Shown: positions 16,791-25,694, counted from the first letter of the stretch. The stretch is DNA of 64,000 nucleotides from Bryobacteraceae bacterium (GCA_019748195.1 JAIEPW010000016.1:1-64000); one strand, 5' to 3'. Numbers and translations are program-made. Notes: generated from the letters alone by a model not told the origin.

Positions 16791-18083
16791 TCACTTTCCC
16801 GCGCGGATCCGATACAGCGCGTGGTACGAGCGGATGTAGATCGAATCACCCGCCAGCGCCAGCGAAGCCACCACCGGTTCGCTCAACGAGCCCGTCGATA
16901 GCACCTCAAATTCAGGTCCAGCCTTGATGAAGTACGTGTCGCCCTCTTCGCTGGTCATCAGCACCTTGCCGTCAAACGCGACCATGGTCGAGTTGAACTT
17001 GCCCGGCTTGGGAACCCGCCTGCCCTCATACCTCGGTTCGCCGGTACGGGCGTCCAGACACGTGAGCATTCCGGAATCCGACATCAGGTACAGCAGGCCG
17101 CCATACAGAAGAGGCGAAGGGATGTAGCTGGTTCCCTTGGCGTAGCTCCAGGCGACGCGTTCCTCGCCGGCCGCCGGGTTCAGGCGGATGGCGACCGTTT
17201 TCTTCACCGGATAGCCGGCCGATGCGAAAACCATCCCGTCGCCGGCCACCAGCGTATGCACGATGAACCCGCCCGGACCGGGTGCGCGCCAGTTTTCCTT
17301 GCCCGTCCTGGGGTCGTAGGACACGACGAAATCACTGGCATTGACGAGCAGTTGGCCGCCGACGATCACCGGCGTGGTCCAGGTGTTGGCCATGGTCCGC
17401 GGCGTCTTCCACGCAACCTTCCCGTCGGCGGCCGAAAGGGCGGCGATAAACGACTTCTCCCCGCTGTCCTGATCGGCGAGGACAATCACCCTGTCTTCAT
17501 GCAGCACCGGCGACGGTCCGTACCCGAGCCCGACGGTGTCGATCTTGCCGAGGTCGGCCTTCCACAGGATCTTGCCGGTGCGAAAGTCGAGCTTGAAGAA
17601 GCCCTCGGCGCCAAACGAGGCGTAAACGGCTTTGCCGTCGGTAAAGGGTGTCGCCGATGCGTAGTTCGACCAGGAATGGACCTCGTCGTACACCTCGCCG
17701 TCATGGACTACGGTCTCCCACAACTGCTTGCCGTTCACGGCGTCGAAGCAATGGACCTTCAGCGTGTGCTTCACATCGGCGCCGCGGCTGTCCGGATTGC
17801 GGAAGGGGCGGCCCATGGCGGTGTGCTTGGGAACTACCTTGCCCGGCACGGGCTCGCCTTCTGTATCCGTGGTCAGAAATATGCGGTTCCCGGCCACGGC
17901 GGGGGAGGAATGCCCCTTGCCGGGCAAAGGCGTCCGCCAGGCGACGTTCTGGTCCTTGGACCAGGTTGCCGGCAGGCCCTTCAGAGTAGAGATCCCATTC
18001 CCGTCCGGTCCGCGCCAGCCGGGCCAATCGTTGGCGCCGGCGAAAACAGAGAAGCAAAGCAGCACTGCGATGGAAAGACGCAT
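16791..18083 (-). CDS. PQQ-binding-like beta-propeller protein
   Basis: 430 aa with a signal peptide ('SIAVLLCFSVFAGA'), then 'DWPGWRGPDGNGIS', the standard opening of acidobacterial/planctomycetal outer-membrane-assembly-like PQQ propellers. Blades with 'GKQLWETVV', 'GKILWKADLG', 'GKVAWKTP' and 'GKENWRAPG' follow (PQQ/BamB-like repeats). No catalytic dehydrogenase residues can be assigned, so an enzymatic role is not claimed; export to the periplasm is likely. The start at 18083 is supported by the signal peptide directly after it. The first ~380 nt are also covered, in another frame, by the run-on of the upstream glycosyltransferase frame. Confidence 0.85.
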   Translation of the reverse strand: MRLSIAVLLCFSVFAGANDWPGWRGPDGNGISTLKGLPATWSKDQNVAWRTPLPGKGHSSPAVAGNRIFLTTDTEGEPVPGKVVPKHTAMGRPFRNPDSRGADVKHTLKVHCFDAVNGKQLWETVVHDGEVYDEVHSWSNYASATPFTDGKAVYASFGAEGFFKLDFRTGKILWKADLGKIDTVGLGYGPSPVLHEDRVIVLADQDSGEKSFIAALSAADGKVAWKTPRTMANTWTTPVIVGGQLLVNASDFVVSYDPRTGKENWRAPGPGGFIVHTLVAGDGMVFASAGYPVKKTVAIRLNPAAGEERVAWSYAKGTSYIPSPLLYGGLLYLMSDSGMLTCLDARTGEPRYEGRRVPKPGKFNSTMVAFDGKVLMTSEEGDTYFIKAGPEFEVLSTGSLSEPVVASLALAGDSIYIRSYHALYRIRAGK

Positions 18084-19107
18084 ATCCCTCTACATTACCG
18101 TGAGTGGCGATTCGCCACGGCAACGTCGAGCGCGTCCTTATCCATTGATAGTACCGGGCCCCGGAGAATCGCTGGCTGAACTCTCGCGCGTTCTCCCCCG
18201 CCGCGGCCACTTGAGCGGGATTCCGCAGCAGATCTTCAATCTGCCGGCGAAGAGCGGCGGCATCGGAGGGCGGGACCAGGAATCCGGAAACGCCAGGTTC
18301 GAAGTAGCTGGTCGCCCCCACGGGATCGTTAATCACCAGGCACTTGCCCAAGCGCAAGGCGCCCGCATAAGTGATCACGCCGGAACGGCGCAACACGCCC
18401 GGGTCGATCGACATCACCACCATGCGCGCGGCTGCCAGCGTCCGCCAGTATTCCGCGGTTTTCAGGTAGCCGAGGAAGCGAACGTTCGGCGGAACTCGCA
18501 GACCGGCGAACTCCGATACCGGAGCAACGACTCGGAGCTCCACCTCCAGGTCCTTGATGGCGGCGAAAAGCGTCGCGTAATCACGCTGATGGACACCGCT
18601 GGTGAACAAGTAATCGTCTGGCGGAATGGGCGGAAGCGCCGGCGGGTCAACGCAGTAGGGAATCCACTGGAACTTGCCGGCGTCCAACTGGAACCGTTCC
18701 GCGTAGCGCGCCGCTTCACCGTGGCAGAAGACTGCCAGACGGTCGGCGCCGCGAACGGTAAGCTGCTTCAGGGCTCGGTTGACCGCTCGCCGGAGAGGGT
18801 TCTCGTGGATGTCGCGCCACTCGATATCGAGCAGCACCAGAGGCTTGCGCCCGAAGGGCCAGAGTGCCTGCAGCGGAGCGAAGAATTCGCCGCAGCGGCC
18901 CACGGCGATCGCGTCGTAATCACCCCGCTTTCGCAGGAGTTTCCACGCCAGCCACAACCTCAGCAGCAGGCTCGCCCAGCGCTTAGAAAAACGGAAGCGG
19001 GATTCGAATCGCTGGATCAGGCGCGATTCGTCCTCCAAGAGAACGAAGTGGGACGGCGCCGGCTGATCCAGGGGCGCGGTCAGAGGTCGCGTGAACAGCA
19101 CCTTCAT
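17701..19107 (-). CDS. Glycosyltransferase (GT4-like); 3' end reads through into the next gene
   Basis: 468 codons from ATG 19107 ('MKVLFTRP'), chosen because upstream codons do not look coding. The first ~325 residues are a GT-B family-4-like enzyme: donor-site region 'RRSGVITYAGALRLGKCLVI' and 'EPGVSGFLVPPSDAAAL' are typical. The fold appears to end at 'ARYYQWI' (near 18141). From there the frame continues 126 codons with no homology, antiparallel to nothing but lying inside the PQQ gene in another frame. A stop in a neighbouring frame (TAA at 18138-18140) falls exactly where the glycosyltransferase should end, so a one-base indel or assembly error near 18141-18150 is a simple explanation. 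Donor and acceptor sugars are unknown. Confidence 0.7.
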   Translation of the reverse strand: MKVLFTRPLTAPLDQPAPSHFVLLEDESRLIQRFESRFRFSKRWASLLLRLWLAWKLLRKRGDYDAIAVGRCGEFFAPLQALWPFGRKPLVLLDIEWRDIHENPLRRAVNRALKQLTVRGADRLAVFCHGEAARYAERFQLDAGKFQWIPYCVDPPALPPIPPDDYLFTSGVHQRDYATLFAAIKDLEVELRVVAPVSEFAGLRVPPNVRFLGYLKTAEYWRTLAAARMVVMSIDPGVLRRSGVITYAGALRLGKCLVINDPVGATSYFEPGVSGFLVPPSDAAALRRQIEDLLRNPAQVAAAGENAREFSQRFSGARYYQWIRTRSTLPWRIATHGNVEGYASFHRSAALLLCFRRRQRLARLARTGREWDLYSEGPAGNLVQGPERRLADAFARQGAFLPRRGREPHISDHGYRRRARAGQGSSQAHRHGPPLPQSGQPRRRCEAHAEGPLLRRRERQAVVGDRSP

Positions 19108-19195
19108 CAGTGCGAGCGACCGCCATGCCTGCAATTGTCCACCGACGGAACCATCGTGCCATAAGCAGTGTAGCAACTCCGCCGCGGTCGGGCGG

Positions 19196-19954
19196 CTAGG
19201 AGGCGCGCAGCCTCAGGTTGCCACGCTCGCTCTTCAGCACGAGTTCGGGACCGCCGCCGTTTACGGTGGAACGGATCTCCTGTTCGCGATCCCGGCGCAT
19301 CCGCGAGGGGGCAGGGAAATCGCTCACCAGATCCGCGCGGCGTCCCATGTCGGCGCGCAGGGTGAAGGCGGCGGACTTGGGCAGCGTCAGTTCGATTTCG
19401 CCCTTGTACGTTTCCACCCGGGTGTTGCCAAGGGTGTTCAACGCGGCCCGGATATCGCCCTTGTAGGTCTTGGCCCGGAGCGGTCCCTGAAGGTTGCGGA
19501 TACGGACCTCGCCTTTGTACGTGTCGATAGTCAGTCCGGCGCGCAAGCCGTCGATATCGGTGATCGATTTATAGTCCTTAATCTCGAGGTGCGCCGACCT
19601 TGGCATCCGGATCTGGTACCGCACCAGCGGGTTGGAGCAGGCTCCCACGCAGAACGGGCCGTTGCGGACGCGGGAGTAATCGGTACGGATGCGGACGGTT
19701 CCGGCGGTGACCACTACTTCGATGTTGGTGTTGTTCACGGCATCCCGGTCCGCGCCCAAGCCGAAGTTGCCGTCGTCCTCAATGCGGGCGCCGATCTCCA
19801 CCTCAGCGCGGTCCCACGTGGAGACGCGGATCTCCCCCTTGTAGGTGTCGATGGTGAGCCTGCCGTTCGCATCGAGCGGCGCCGTTTTCTGAAACTCCTT
19901 GGATTGCGCGAGCAGTCCGGGAACCAGGGCAACAAGCAGAATCAAAGGTCGCAT
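19196..19954 (-). CDS. Secreted DUF4097-type (adhesin-like repeat) protein
   Basis: 252 aa from ATG 19954. A signal peptide ('LILLVALVPGLLAQ') is followed by repeated short beta strands with the recurring unit 'IDTYKGEIRVSTWDR', 'IDTYKGEVRIRNL', 'AKTYKGDIRAAL' and 'VETYKGEIELTLP'. This is the right-handed beta-helix/solenoid pattern of DUF4097 and related putative adhesins, common and often multi-copy in acidobacteria. The four Y-K-G repeats are unusually alike. It is read away from glcE, which starts close by on the other strand (the two N-terminal regions are 68 nt apart). The function is unknown; it is probably periplasmic or on the cell surface. Confidence 0.82.
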   Translation of the reverse strand: MRPLILLVALVPGLLAQSKEFQKTAPLDANGRLTIDTYKGEIRVSTWDRAEVEIGARIEDDGNFGLGADRDAVNNTNIEVVVTAGTVRIRTDYSRVRNGPFCVGACSNPLVRYQIRMPRSAHLEIKDYKSITDIDGLRAGLTIDTYKGEVRIRNLQGPLRAKTYKGDIRAALNTLGNTRVETYKGEIELTLPKSAAFTLRADMGRRADLVSDFPAPSRMRRDREQEIRSTVNGGGPELVLKSERGNLRLRAS

Positions 19955-20022
19955 CGACAGGGATACGCAATCCAGCGCCCGGAAGTTCGCGCAAAAGCCG
20001 CACAACGCGGTATCATCGCGGG

Positions 20023-21063
20023 TTGATCTGCCCGGACACACCGCCGCTTCTGGCTCAGAGCCTCGCCGACCTCCGGTCGGCGAGGACCACGATTCGCCTG
20101 GGCGGGCAATTCACCAAGGATCGGATTGGCGGACGCCTCGTAGGCGAAGGCACGCCGGTGTCCACTCGCAATCTGAGCCGCATTCTGCGCTACCGCCCCA
20201 ACGATTTGACGATTTCCGTGGAAAGCGGCGTGCGGTGGAGCGACCTGCAGCAGGAGCTTGGCCGCAACGGCCAGATGATTCCGCTCGACCCGCCGTGGAG
20301 CGGCGGTTGCACGGTAGGAGGCGTCGTGGCCGCGAATCAAAGCGGGCCGCGGCGCAGGCTCTTCGGCACCGCGCGCGACTGCGTCATCGGCATGACCTTC
20401 GCCACGCTCGAAGGCAAGCTGGTGCAGGCCGGCGGCATGGTGGTGAAGAACGTCGCCGGGCTCGATTTCGGCAAACTCATGATCGGATCCTGGGGCACCC
20501 TGGCGGCGCTCGCAATCGTGAACTTCAAGGTGTTCCCGATCGCCCGGGGAACGCGAACGTTCTTGTTCGAGTCCGCATCTCTCGCCGCCGCCATCGAATG
20601 CCGCGATGGCGTGCTGAAGAGCGTATTGCAGCCTTTGTCCGTGGATCTCTTGAATCCTGAAGCATCTGCCGCGTTGGGGTGGAACGGATTCGCCCTCGCG
20701 GTGCAAGCCGCGGGCGCCCCCCCGGTGCTGGACCGCTACCAGGCCGCGCTGGCGGGCTTTCGCGTGATCGACTGCGCCGTTTGGGATCGCATTCGCGAGT
20801 TCACGCCGGACTTCCTCGCTCGCCATCCGGACGGCGTAGTGGTCAGCAAGTCCTCGACGTTGACCGGGGTCGCGGATGCAGTGCGCGAACTCCCTGGTCC
20901 GGTGGTGTCCCGCGCCGGTTCGGGTGTCAGCTACGGCCATGCGACACATGACGTTGCGCCGAACATGGAAAAACCGGGCGGATTTGAGATCATGGAGCGA
21001 ATCAAGCGCATGATGGATCCCGACGCGCTGCTCAATCCCGGCCGGCTGCATGGTCTACTCTGA
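20023..21063 (+). CDS. glcE: Glycolate oxidase FAD-binding subunit GlcE
   Basis: 346 aa from a TTG start. It is an FAD_binding_4 (PCMH-type) protein: 'TRNLSRILRYRPNDLTISV', 'PLDPPWSGGCTVGGVVAANQ' (the flavin phosphate loop), 'GPRRRLFGTARDCVIGMTFA', and 'KNVAGLDFGKLMIGSWGTL'. The length and motifs match GlcE rather than the larger GlcD. GlcE works with GlcD and GlcF to oxidise glycolate to glyoxylate. The gene overlaps the next (glcF) by 14 nt. No glcD is present in the window, so it must lie elsewhere, or this pair belongs to a related 2-hydroxyacid dehydrogenase. Confidence 0.88.
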   Translation: MICPDTPPLLAQSLADLRSARTTIRLGGQFTKDRIGGRLVGEGTPVSTRNLSRILRYRPNDLTISVESGVRWSDLQQELGRNGQMIPLDPPWSGGCTVGGVVAANQSGPRRRLFGTARDCVIGMTFATLEGKLVQAGGMVVKNVAGLDFGKLMIGSWGTLAALAIVNFKVFPIARGTRTFLFESASLAAAIECRDGVLKSVLQPLSVDLLNPEASAALGWNGFALAVQAAGAPPVLDRYQAALAGFRVIDCAVWDRIREFTPDFLARHPDGVVVSKSSTLTGVADAVRELPGPVVSRAGSGVSYGHATHDVAPNMEKPGGFEIMERIKRMMDPDALLNPGRLHGLL

Positions 21064-22342
21064 ACACGATCGCCCGCAACAGAAGGACCTGGACCGTTGT
21101 GTCCACTGCGGCCTTTGCCTGAACTCCTGTCCCACTTATCGAGAGCTGGGCTTGGAGATGGACTCACCCCGTGGCCGCATCTACCAGATGGTGCAGATCG
21201 CAAGCGGGGAGACGGCGATCAACGATTCCTATCGCGAGCATATCGGCTTGTGCCTGGCCTGCCGCGGCTGCGAAACCGCCTGTCCATCGGGGGTGGAGTA
21301 CGGAAAGCTTGTGGAGGCGGCGCGCGCGGAAATCGAAGCGGCGACGCACCGGCCTTGGCGCGAGCGCGTGCTGCGATCGCTGGTGTTCGATCACCTGCTT
21401 CCGAAGCGGGGCAATTTGAAACTCGCCGGCGCCCTGCTGCGGTTCTATCAAGAATCGGGTCTGCGGACGGTCGTCCGCGGCAGCGGCATCCTGCGCTGGC
21501 TCGGCAAAGCGGGGAAAGCAGAGAGCTTGGCGCCGGCGGTCGACGCCCCGATGTTCTTCCGCGACATCGGCAAGGTATTTCCCGCCGAAGGCGAGCGCCG
21601 CTTCCGGATCGCCCTGCTGGCCGGCTGCATTCAGAATATCGCCTTCGCCGGGCTGCATCGCGCCACCATCCGGGTACTGCGGCGCAACGGATGCGAGGTC
21701 CACGTGCCGGCGTCGCAGACCTGTTGCGGCGCGCTGCACGTTCACGCCGGGTTGCGCGAGAAGGGCAGGGAACTCGCACGCCGGAACATCGACGCGCTGG
21801 TGGACGGCGGGTTTGACGCCATACTTACCAACACCGCCGGATGCGGATCCACGTTGAAGGAATACGGGCACCTGCTGGAGCACGATGCTGCGTACGCGGC
21901 GAAAGCGGCCAGGTTCGCGGGCCTGATGAAGGACGCAACCGAGTTTCTTGCCGCCGCGGGATGGGATCGCGCGCTCGGGCCGGTGAACCTTACGGTTACT
22001 TACCAGGATTCCTGCCACCTGGCGCACGGGCAGAAGATCCGGAGCGCTCCGCGCGAGCTCCTCCGCTCGATTCCAGGGCTCACTTTGAAGGAGATGCAGA
22101 ACGCCGATCTGTGCTGCGGCAGCGCTGGCATTTACAACGTAGTCCAGCCGGAGATGGCGTCGGCACTCCTCGAAAGGAAGATGGAATGGGCGAACCGGAC
22201 GTCCGCCGCCGTCATCGCGACCGCGAATCCCGGCTGCATCCTGCAGTTGCGCGCGGGCGTCGCCGGCCACGGAACCGGACAACGGGTCCTTCACGTCCTC
22301 GAACTACTCGATCAATCCTATGCTGCATATCACCAACGGTAA
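21050..22342 (+). CDS. glcF: Glycolate oxidase iron-sulfur subunit GlcF
   Basis: 430 aa. Two [4Fe-4S] ferredoxin motifs near the N-terminus: 'CVHCGLCLNSCP' and 'CLACRGCETACPSG'. Two CCG (cysteine-rich) domains follow: 'CIQNIAFAG', 'TCCGALHVHAGL', 'DSCHLAHGQ', 'LCCGSAGIYNV' with 'NPGCILQL'. This order is that of GlcF and related electron-transfer subunits. It overlaps glcE by 14 nt and the following DUF1835 gene by 23 nt, so all three form one operon. It would pass electrons from the flavin subunit to the respiratory chain at the inner membrane. Confidence 0.92.
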   Translation: MVYSEHDRPQQKDLDRCVHCGLCLNSCPTYRELGLEMDSPRGRIYQMVQIASGETAINDSYREHIGLCLACRGCETACPSGVEYGKLVEAARAEIEAATHRPWRERVLRSLVFDHLLPKRGNLKLAGALLRFYQESGLRTVVRGSGILRWLGKAGKAESLAPAVDAPMFFRDIGKVFPAEGERRFRIALLAGCIQNIAFAGLHRATIRVLRRNGCEVHVPASQTCCGALHVHAGLREKGRELARRNIDALVDGGFDAILTNTAGCGSTLKEYGHLLEHDAAYAAKAARFAGLMKDATEFLAAAGWDRALGPVNLTVTYQDSCHLAHGQKIRSAPRELLRSIPGLTLKEMQNADLCCGSAGIYNVVQPEMASALLERKMEWANRTSAAVIATANPGCILQLRAGVAGHGTGQRVLHVLELLDQSYAAYHQR

Positions 22343-23228
22343 CTCAGTCGAACTGAATCGCACACACATACCGGGCGATGTCATTTTCTGGGCGGATGTC
22401 CTGCACGAAGGGCCGCTCGACGCGGGCATGACGCTGGAACAGCTCTCTGAAACGCGGGCTGCCTATCTCGCGAAGTTCTCCGATCAGAGCCTGGAGCGGA
22501 TTCGGGAGGAACTCGGACGGCGGGATCGGGCGATCGCCGATTTCGGATGGCATAGCGAAGTGGTGCTCTGGTTCGAGCATGATCTCTTTGACCAGCTCCA
22601 ACTGATTCAGGTGCTCGACTGGTTCTCCCGCCGCGATCGAGGCCGGTCCACGGTGTTCCTGATCCAGGCGAACCACTACCTGGGAAACATGGGCGAGGAC
22701 GAACTCGAGCACATTTTCGCATCGCGCGTACCCGTGACGGCCGCGCAGTTCGATCTCGCCGCGCGGGCCTGGGCGGCTGTCTGCTCCAGCGATCCCAGCG
22801 CAATTGTGGGGCTGAACGAGGCGGGAACCGCCGAATTGCCTTACTTGGGGCCCGCGTTGATCCGGCTTTTGCGGCAATATCCGTCGGCGGCCAACGGGCT
22901 CAGCCGGACGGAGTCGGTGATCCTGGAGCTGGCCGCGCGGGGACCGTCCACGCCCCAGACGATGTTCGCTGACTACGGTCCGCTGGACGAGCCGCGTTTT
23001 CTCGGCGACTCGGTGTTCTTCTGGTACCTCGAGCAGTTGCGGAGCTGCCGCGAGCCGCTGCTTTCGCCGGACCTCACGTTAACCGATGTGGGGCGCCAGG
23101 TTGCCGCGGGCTCCTCCGATCATGTAGAGCGCAACGGGATTGATCGCTGGATCGGCGGCGTGCATCTGAAGGGCAATCGCGTGGCGTGGCGCTGGGACGC
23201 GGCCGCGCAAAAACTCGTGCGCGGGTAA
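22320..23228 (+). CDS. DUF1835 domain-containing protein
   Basis: 302 aa starting inside glcF (23-nt overlap). It opens 'MLHITNGNSV' and has 'IFWADVLHEGPLDAG', 'EVVLWFEHDLFDQLQLIQVL' and a later 'FFWYLEQLRS', which match the DUF1835 family as I know it (often followed by DUF3658). No enzymatic motif is evident. Overlap with glcF suggests co-translation but not a shared pathway. A short gap of 110 nt with no recognisable site separates it from the next gene. Confidence 0.8.
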   Translation: MLHITNGNSVELNRTHIPGDVIFWADVLHEGPLDAGMTLEQLSETRAAYLAKFSDQSLERIREELGRRDRAIADFGWHSEVVLWFEHDLFDQLQLIQVLDWFSRRDRGRSTVFLIQANHYLGNMGEDELEHIFASRVPVTAAQFDLAARAWAAVCSSDPSAIVGLNEAGTAELPYLGPALIRLLRQYPSAANGLSRTESVILELAARGPSTPQTMFADYGPLDEPRFLGDSVFFWYLEQLRSCREPLLSPDLTLTDVGRQVAAGSSDHVERNGIDRWIGGVHLKGNRVAWRWDAAAQKLVRG

Positions 23229-23338
23229 GACGGCTGGCGCGACGGGTATGATCCCATACTCGCGGGCAGACGCCCCGCGAAACCGGTTCCGCCCCGGCCG
23301 TCTCTACCCAGTGATTCCGAGCACTTTAGGATTCACTC

Positions 23339-24193
23339 ATGCCCACCAAAACCAGGCCGCCCCAGACCCAGGATTCCCAACCGGGTATCGAAACGGAGAT
23401 GCACCCGAAACCCGATTCCGGGCAGCACACCTACCGGGGCTCCGGGAAGCTGGAGGGCAAGCGAGCCCTGATCACCGGCGGCGACAGTGGGATCGGGCGC
23501 GCGGTCGCGATTGCTTTCGCCCGCGAGGGCGCCGACGTCGCTGTCGCTTACCTGAATGAGCACCACGACGCGGAAGAAACGAAGCGTCTGGTGGAGGAAT
23601 CCGGATCGCGCTGTATCACCGTAGCCGGCGATATCGGCGATCCGCGGTTCTGTTCCCGGCTGGTGGAGCAGACCGTATCGGAACTCGGCGGACTCGACAT
23701 TCTGGTGAACAACGCCGCGGAGCAGCATCCGCAGGACAGTCTCGAAAAGATCACGCCGGAACAATTGGAGCGAACCTTCCGCACTAACATCTTCTCCATG
23801 TTCTATCTGACGCAGGCAGCGCTCGAACACCTGGGGGAAGGCGGCGCGATCATCAACACCACTTCGGTTACCGCTTACCGCGGCAGCGCCCACCTGCTGG
23901 ATTATTCCTCAACCAAGGGCGCCATCGTATCGTTCACGCGATCCCTGGCGCAGTTACTGGCGGAGAAAAAGATCCGCGTGAACGCGGTGGCGCCGGGTCC
24001 CATCTGGACGCCGTTGATTCCGTCGACGTTCGACGAGAAGAAGGTGGAGTCGTTCGGCGCCAATGTGCCTCTGGAGCGGCCAGGCGAGCCCGCTGAGGTC
24101 GCGCCGAGTTACGTGTTCCTGGCGTCCACAGACTCCTCCTACATGACCGGGCAGGTATTGCACCCGAATGGTGGAGAGATCATCAATGGTTGA
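23339..24193 (+). CDS. SDR family oxidoreductase (YghA / general stress dehydrogenase type)
   Basis: 284 aa. An N-terminal extension of about 40 residues rich in Pro, Thr and Gln ('MPTKTRPPQTQDSQPGIETE') precedes a classical short-chain dehydrogenase: 'ALITGGDSGIGRAVAIAFA' (NAD(P) loop), 'NNAAEQHPQ', the Ser-Tyr-Lys triad in 'NTTSVTAYRGS' and 'LLDYSSTKGAI', and 'RVNAVAPGPIWTPLIPS'. The N-terminal extension is typical of the YghA/GsiB-neighbour/stress dehydrogenase branch, which uses NADP and short-chain or sugar alcohols. Substrate is not predictable. The gene converges on a sigma factor gene only 10 nt away. Confidence 0.9.
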   Translation: MPTKTRPPQTQDSQPGIETEMHPKPDSGQHTYRGSGKLEGKRALITGGDSGIGRAVAIAFAREGADVAVAYLNEHHDAEETKRLVEESGSRCITVAGDIGDPRFCSRLVEQTVSELGGLDILVNNAAEQHPQDSLEKITPEQLERTFRTNIFSMFYLTQAALEHLGEGGAIINTTSVTAYRGSAHLLDYSSTKGAIVSFTRSLAQLLAEKKIRVNAVAPGPIWTPLIPSTFDEKKVESFGANVPLERPGEPAEVAPSYVFLASTDSSYMTGQVLHPNGGEIING

Positions 24194-24203
24194 ACACGCC
24201 CGC

Positions 24204-24743
24204 TCAAGCGGCGGTTTTCAACAGTTTGGAACGCAAGCCACGGCGGATGCGAAGCAGGCGGACGCGTACGGTGACGGGAGTGAGGCCCACGCGATCGGCG
24301 ATTTCCTTGGTGGTGTACCCTTCCAGGTAATAACCGCTCAGGATGGTGGAATCGCGGCGCTCGCACTTCGTCAGGATGCGATTCACGTCCATGCCGCTGA
24401 GAGGCAGCGCGCCGGCTCTGGCCGTTTCCGTCAGCCGTTCCAACTTCTGCTCCGATCGCAGGCGGTTCTTCAGCATGTTCTTGGCAATGCTGTTCACCCA
24501 AGCTCCCACAGTATCGGGACGCTGCAGTTGTCCCCGGCATTCCCATCCCTTCGCCCAGGCTGCCTGAGCCACTTCCTCGGCGGTGTCGCCGGGAGCCCCG
24601 CGAGAGAGGAGAAAGCGCAGAGTCAGGTTGTAGCCGCTCCGGTAGGCTTTGCCGAATTCTTCCTGAGTCAGGGGCCGGGACTCCGGCCAGGCCGGACCTT
24701 CCATGGGGCTGAGCCACGGATCTGATGTCTGCTGAAGTTGCAT
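24204..24743 (-). CDS. ECF-type RNA polymerase sigma factor
   Basis: 179 aa from ATG 24743. Sigma region 2 is in 'AEEVAQAAWAKGWECRGQ' and 'VGAWVNSIAKNMLKNRLRSE'; region 4 is in 'LSGYYLEGYTTKEIADRVGL' and 'VTVRVRLLRIRRGLRSKL' (helix-turn-helix). These are the marks of an ECF sigma factor that I cannot place in a numbered group. No anti-sigma factor gene is adjacent. Its neighbours are the SDR stress dehydrogenase and the DUF883/DUF3618-like membrane proteins, so it may direct a stress regulon. The long upstream open frame is not coding in appearance and was not used. Confidence 0.85.
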   Translation of the reverse strand: MQLQQTSDPWLSPMEGPAWPESRPLTQEEFGKAYRSGYNLTLRFLLSRGAPGDTAEEVAQAAWAKGWECRGQLQRPDTVGAWVNSIAKNMLKNRLRSEQKLERLTETARAGALPLSGMDVNRILTKCERRDSTILSGYYLEGYTTKEIADRVGLTPVTVRVRLLRIRRGLRSKLLKTAA

Positions 24744-25151
24744 AGGTGCTCGGGCATTCGAACCAGCAATTCCGGGGCCAGCGCAAAAACCTGCGTCCTC
24801 AAGAGCTAAGTGGTTGCAATGATTAGGAGGAGGCGCGCTCCATTCAACCTCGGGGCCCAATCTCAGTAGGTATTTTCTTCCGCCTGCGTGATGGCAATTC
24901 AAGCTGGGTGGCCGCACGCCTGACTCGTTGCGCGGATTCGACTGCGCCCTGGCCCCAGGCCGGGGATGTCGCGAAGCGGTGCTGCGAGGAGCGCTACGCC
25001 ATACCGACTGATTCAACGTCCGGCCCTGCGCCAGGCCGTATCGCGCTTCACTCGGGACAAAACTTCTTCCCTGGAACGACAGCGATTCCGCGTCGCCGGC
25101 GGATCGCGGGGAAGTCAAATTGCTTCATACAGAAGAGCCGAAGGAGGCTGA
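24744..25151. other. Intergenic region, 408 nt, between divergent sigma-factor and DUF883-like genes
   Basis: No gene-like frame is convincing here. The region should hold the promoters of both divergent genes. A strong ribosome-binding site, AAGGAGG, lies just before ATG 25152. No clear -35/-10, GG-N10-GC, or ECF GGAAC/GTC pair at proper spacing could be identified. A poor match around 25074 (GGAAC) has a 14-nt spacer to a GTC, which is too short. Confidence 0.5.
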
Positions 25152-25466
25152 ATGAATCCTACAAACACCCGCAACGAGATCGAAGAACGTGTGGAGGCCG
25201 GGCGCGAGCGCGCCGCCTCCCGCATACGCGATGTCGCCGATACCCTTCGTGAAAAAACTCACAGCACGCAAGATCGTGTCGTGGAAATCGCCGATCGGGC
25301 CGCCGATCGCATGACGCAGGCTGCCGATTATATGAGCACTCACGATTTTCGTGCCATGTGCCGCGACGCTGAAGGGTTTCTTCGCAAGTATCCAACCCAG
25401 TCCGTGGCCGCGGCCCTGGTGCTCGGCATCCTTGCGGGCAAGGCGCTGCGACACCGGGAGGCTTAA
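25152..25466 (+). CDS. Small DUF883/ElaB-like membrane protein
   Basis: 104 aa with a strong AAGGAGG ribosome site. The N-terminal ~75 residues are a charged amphipathic helix ('RNEIEERVEAGRERAASRI', 'RVVEIADRAADRMTQA'); the C-terminus is a short hydrophobic, glycine-zipper-like segment ('QSVAAALVLGILAGKALR'). This is the layout of ElaB/YqjD/DUF883 proteins, inner-membrane-anchored and ribosome-associated stress proteins in enterobacteria. It is followed 228 nt later by another small membrane protein. A stress-related envelope role is inferred from type and context. Confidence 0.75.
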   Translation: MNPTNTRNEIEERVEAGRERAASRIRDVADTLREKTHSTQDRVVEIADRAADRMTQAADYMSTHDFRAMCRDAEGFLRKYPTQSVAAALVLGILAGKALRHREA

Positions 25467-25694
25467 GGTGTGCGTAGCGCCCGGCCGGCGTCCCAAGTCC
25501 TCGCCGCGTTCCGGACAATTCTCTGGATCTGGCCGGCTGAAGTCAACCCGGGTGCGCGCCGAATAGCGGGAGGACGCGCGGATGCTGTTGGCCAGTGCTG
25601 CCGTCTCAGGGGTCCGGACCGGTGGCGGGGGGGTACGTCGCCGGGCCGGACCTCGCAGTCAATCAGTTCGTAAATCGTAAAGGAGAATACGAAA

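Noticed and set aside
17728-19164. A 478-codon plus-strand frame opposite the glycosyltransferase and PQQ genes.
   Set aside because: The minus-strand proteins have clear family motifs; the plus-strand translation has none and is Arg/Gly/Pro-rich like other high-GC shadows.
25068-25095. Possible ECF promoter (GGAAC followed by GTC) upstream of the DUF883-like gene.
   Set aside because: The spacer is 14 nt, shorter than the usual 16-17.
25470-25673. A 67-codon frame from GTG between the two small stress membrane proteins, at the place where a holin-like gene might be expected.
   Set aside because: No hydrophobic segments or conserved motif; composition is Arg/Gly-rich. There is no evidence that it is a gene or a remnant of one.
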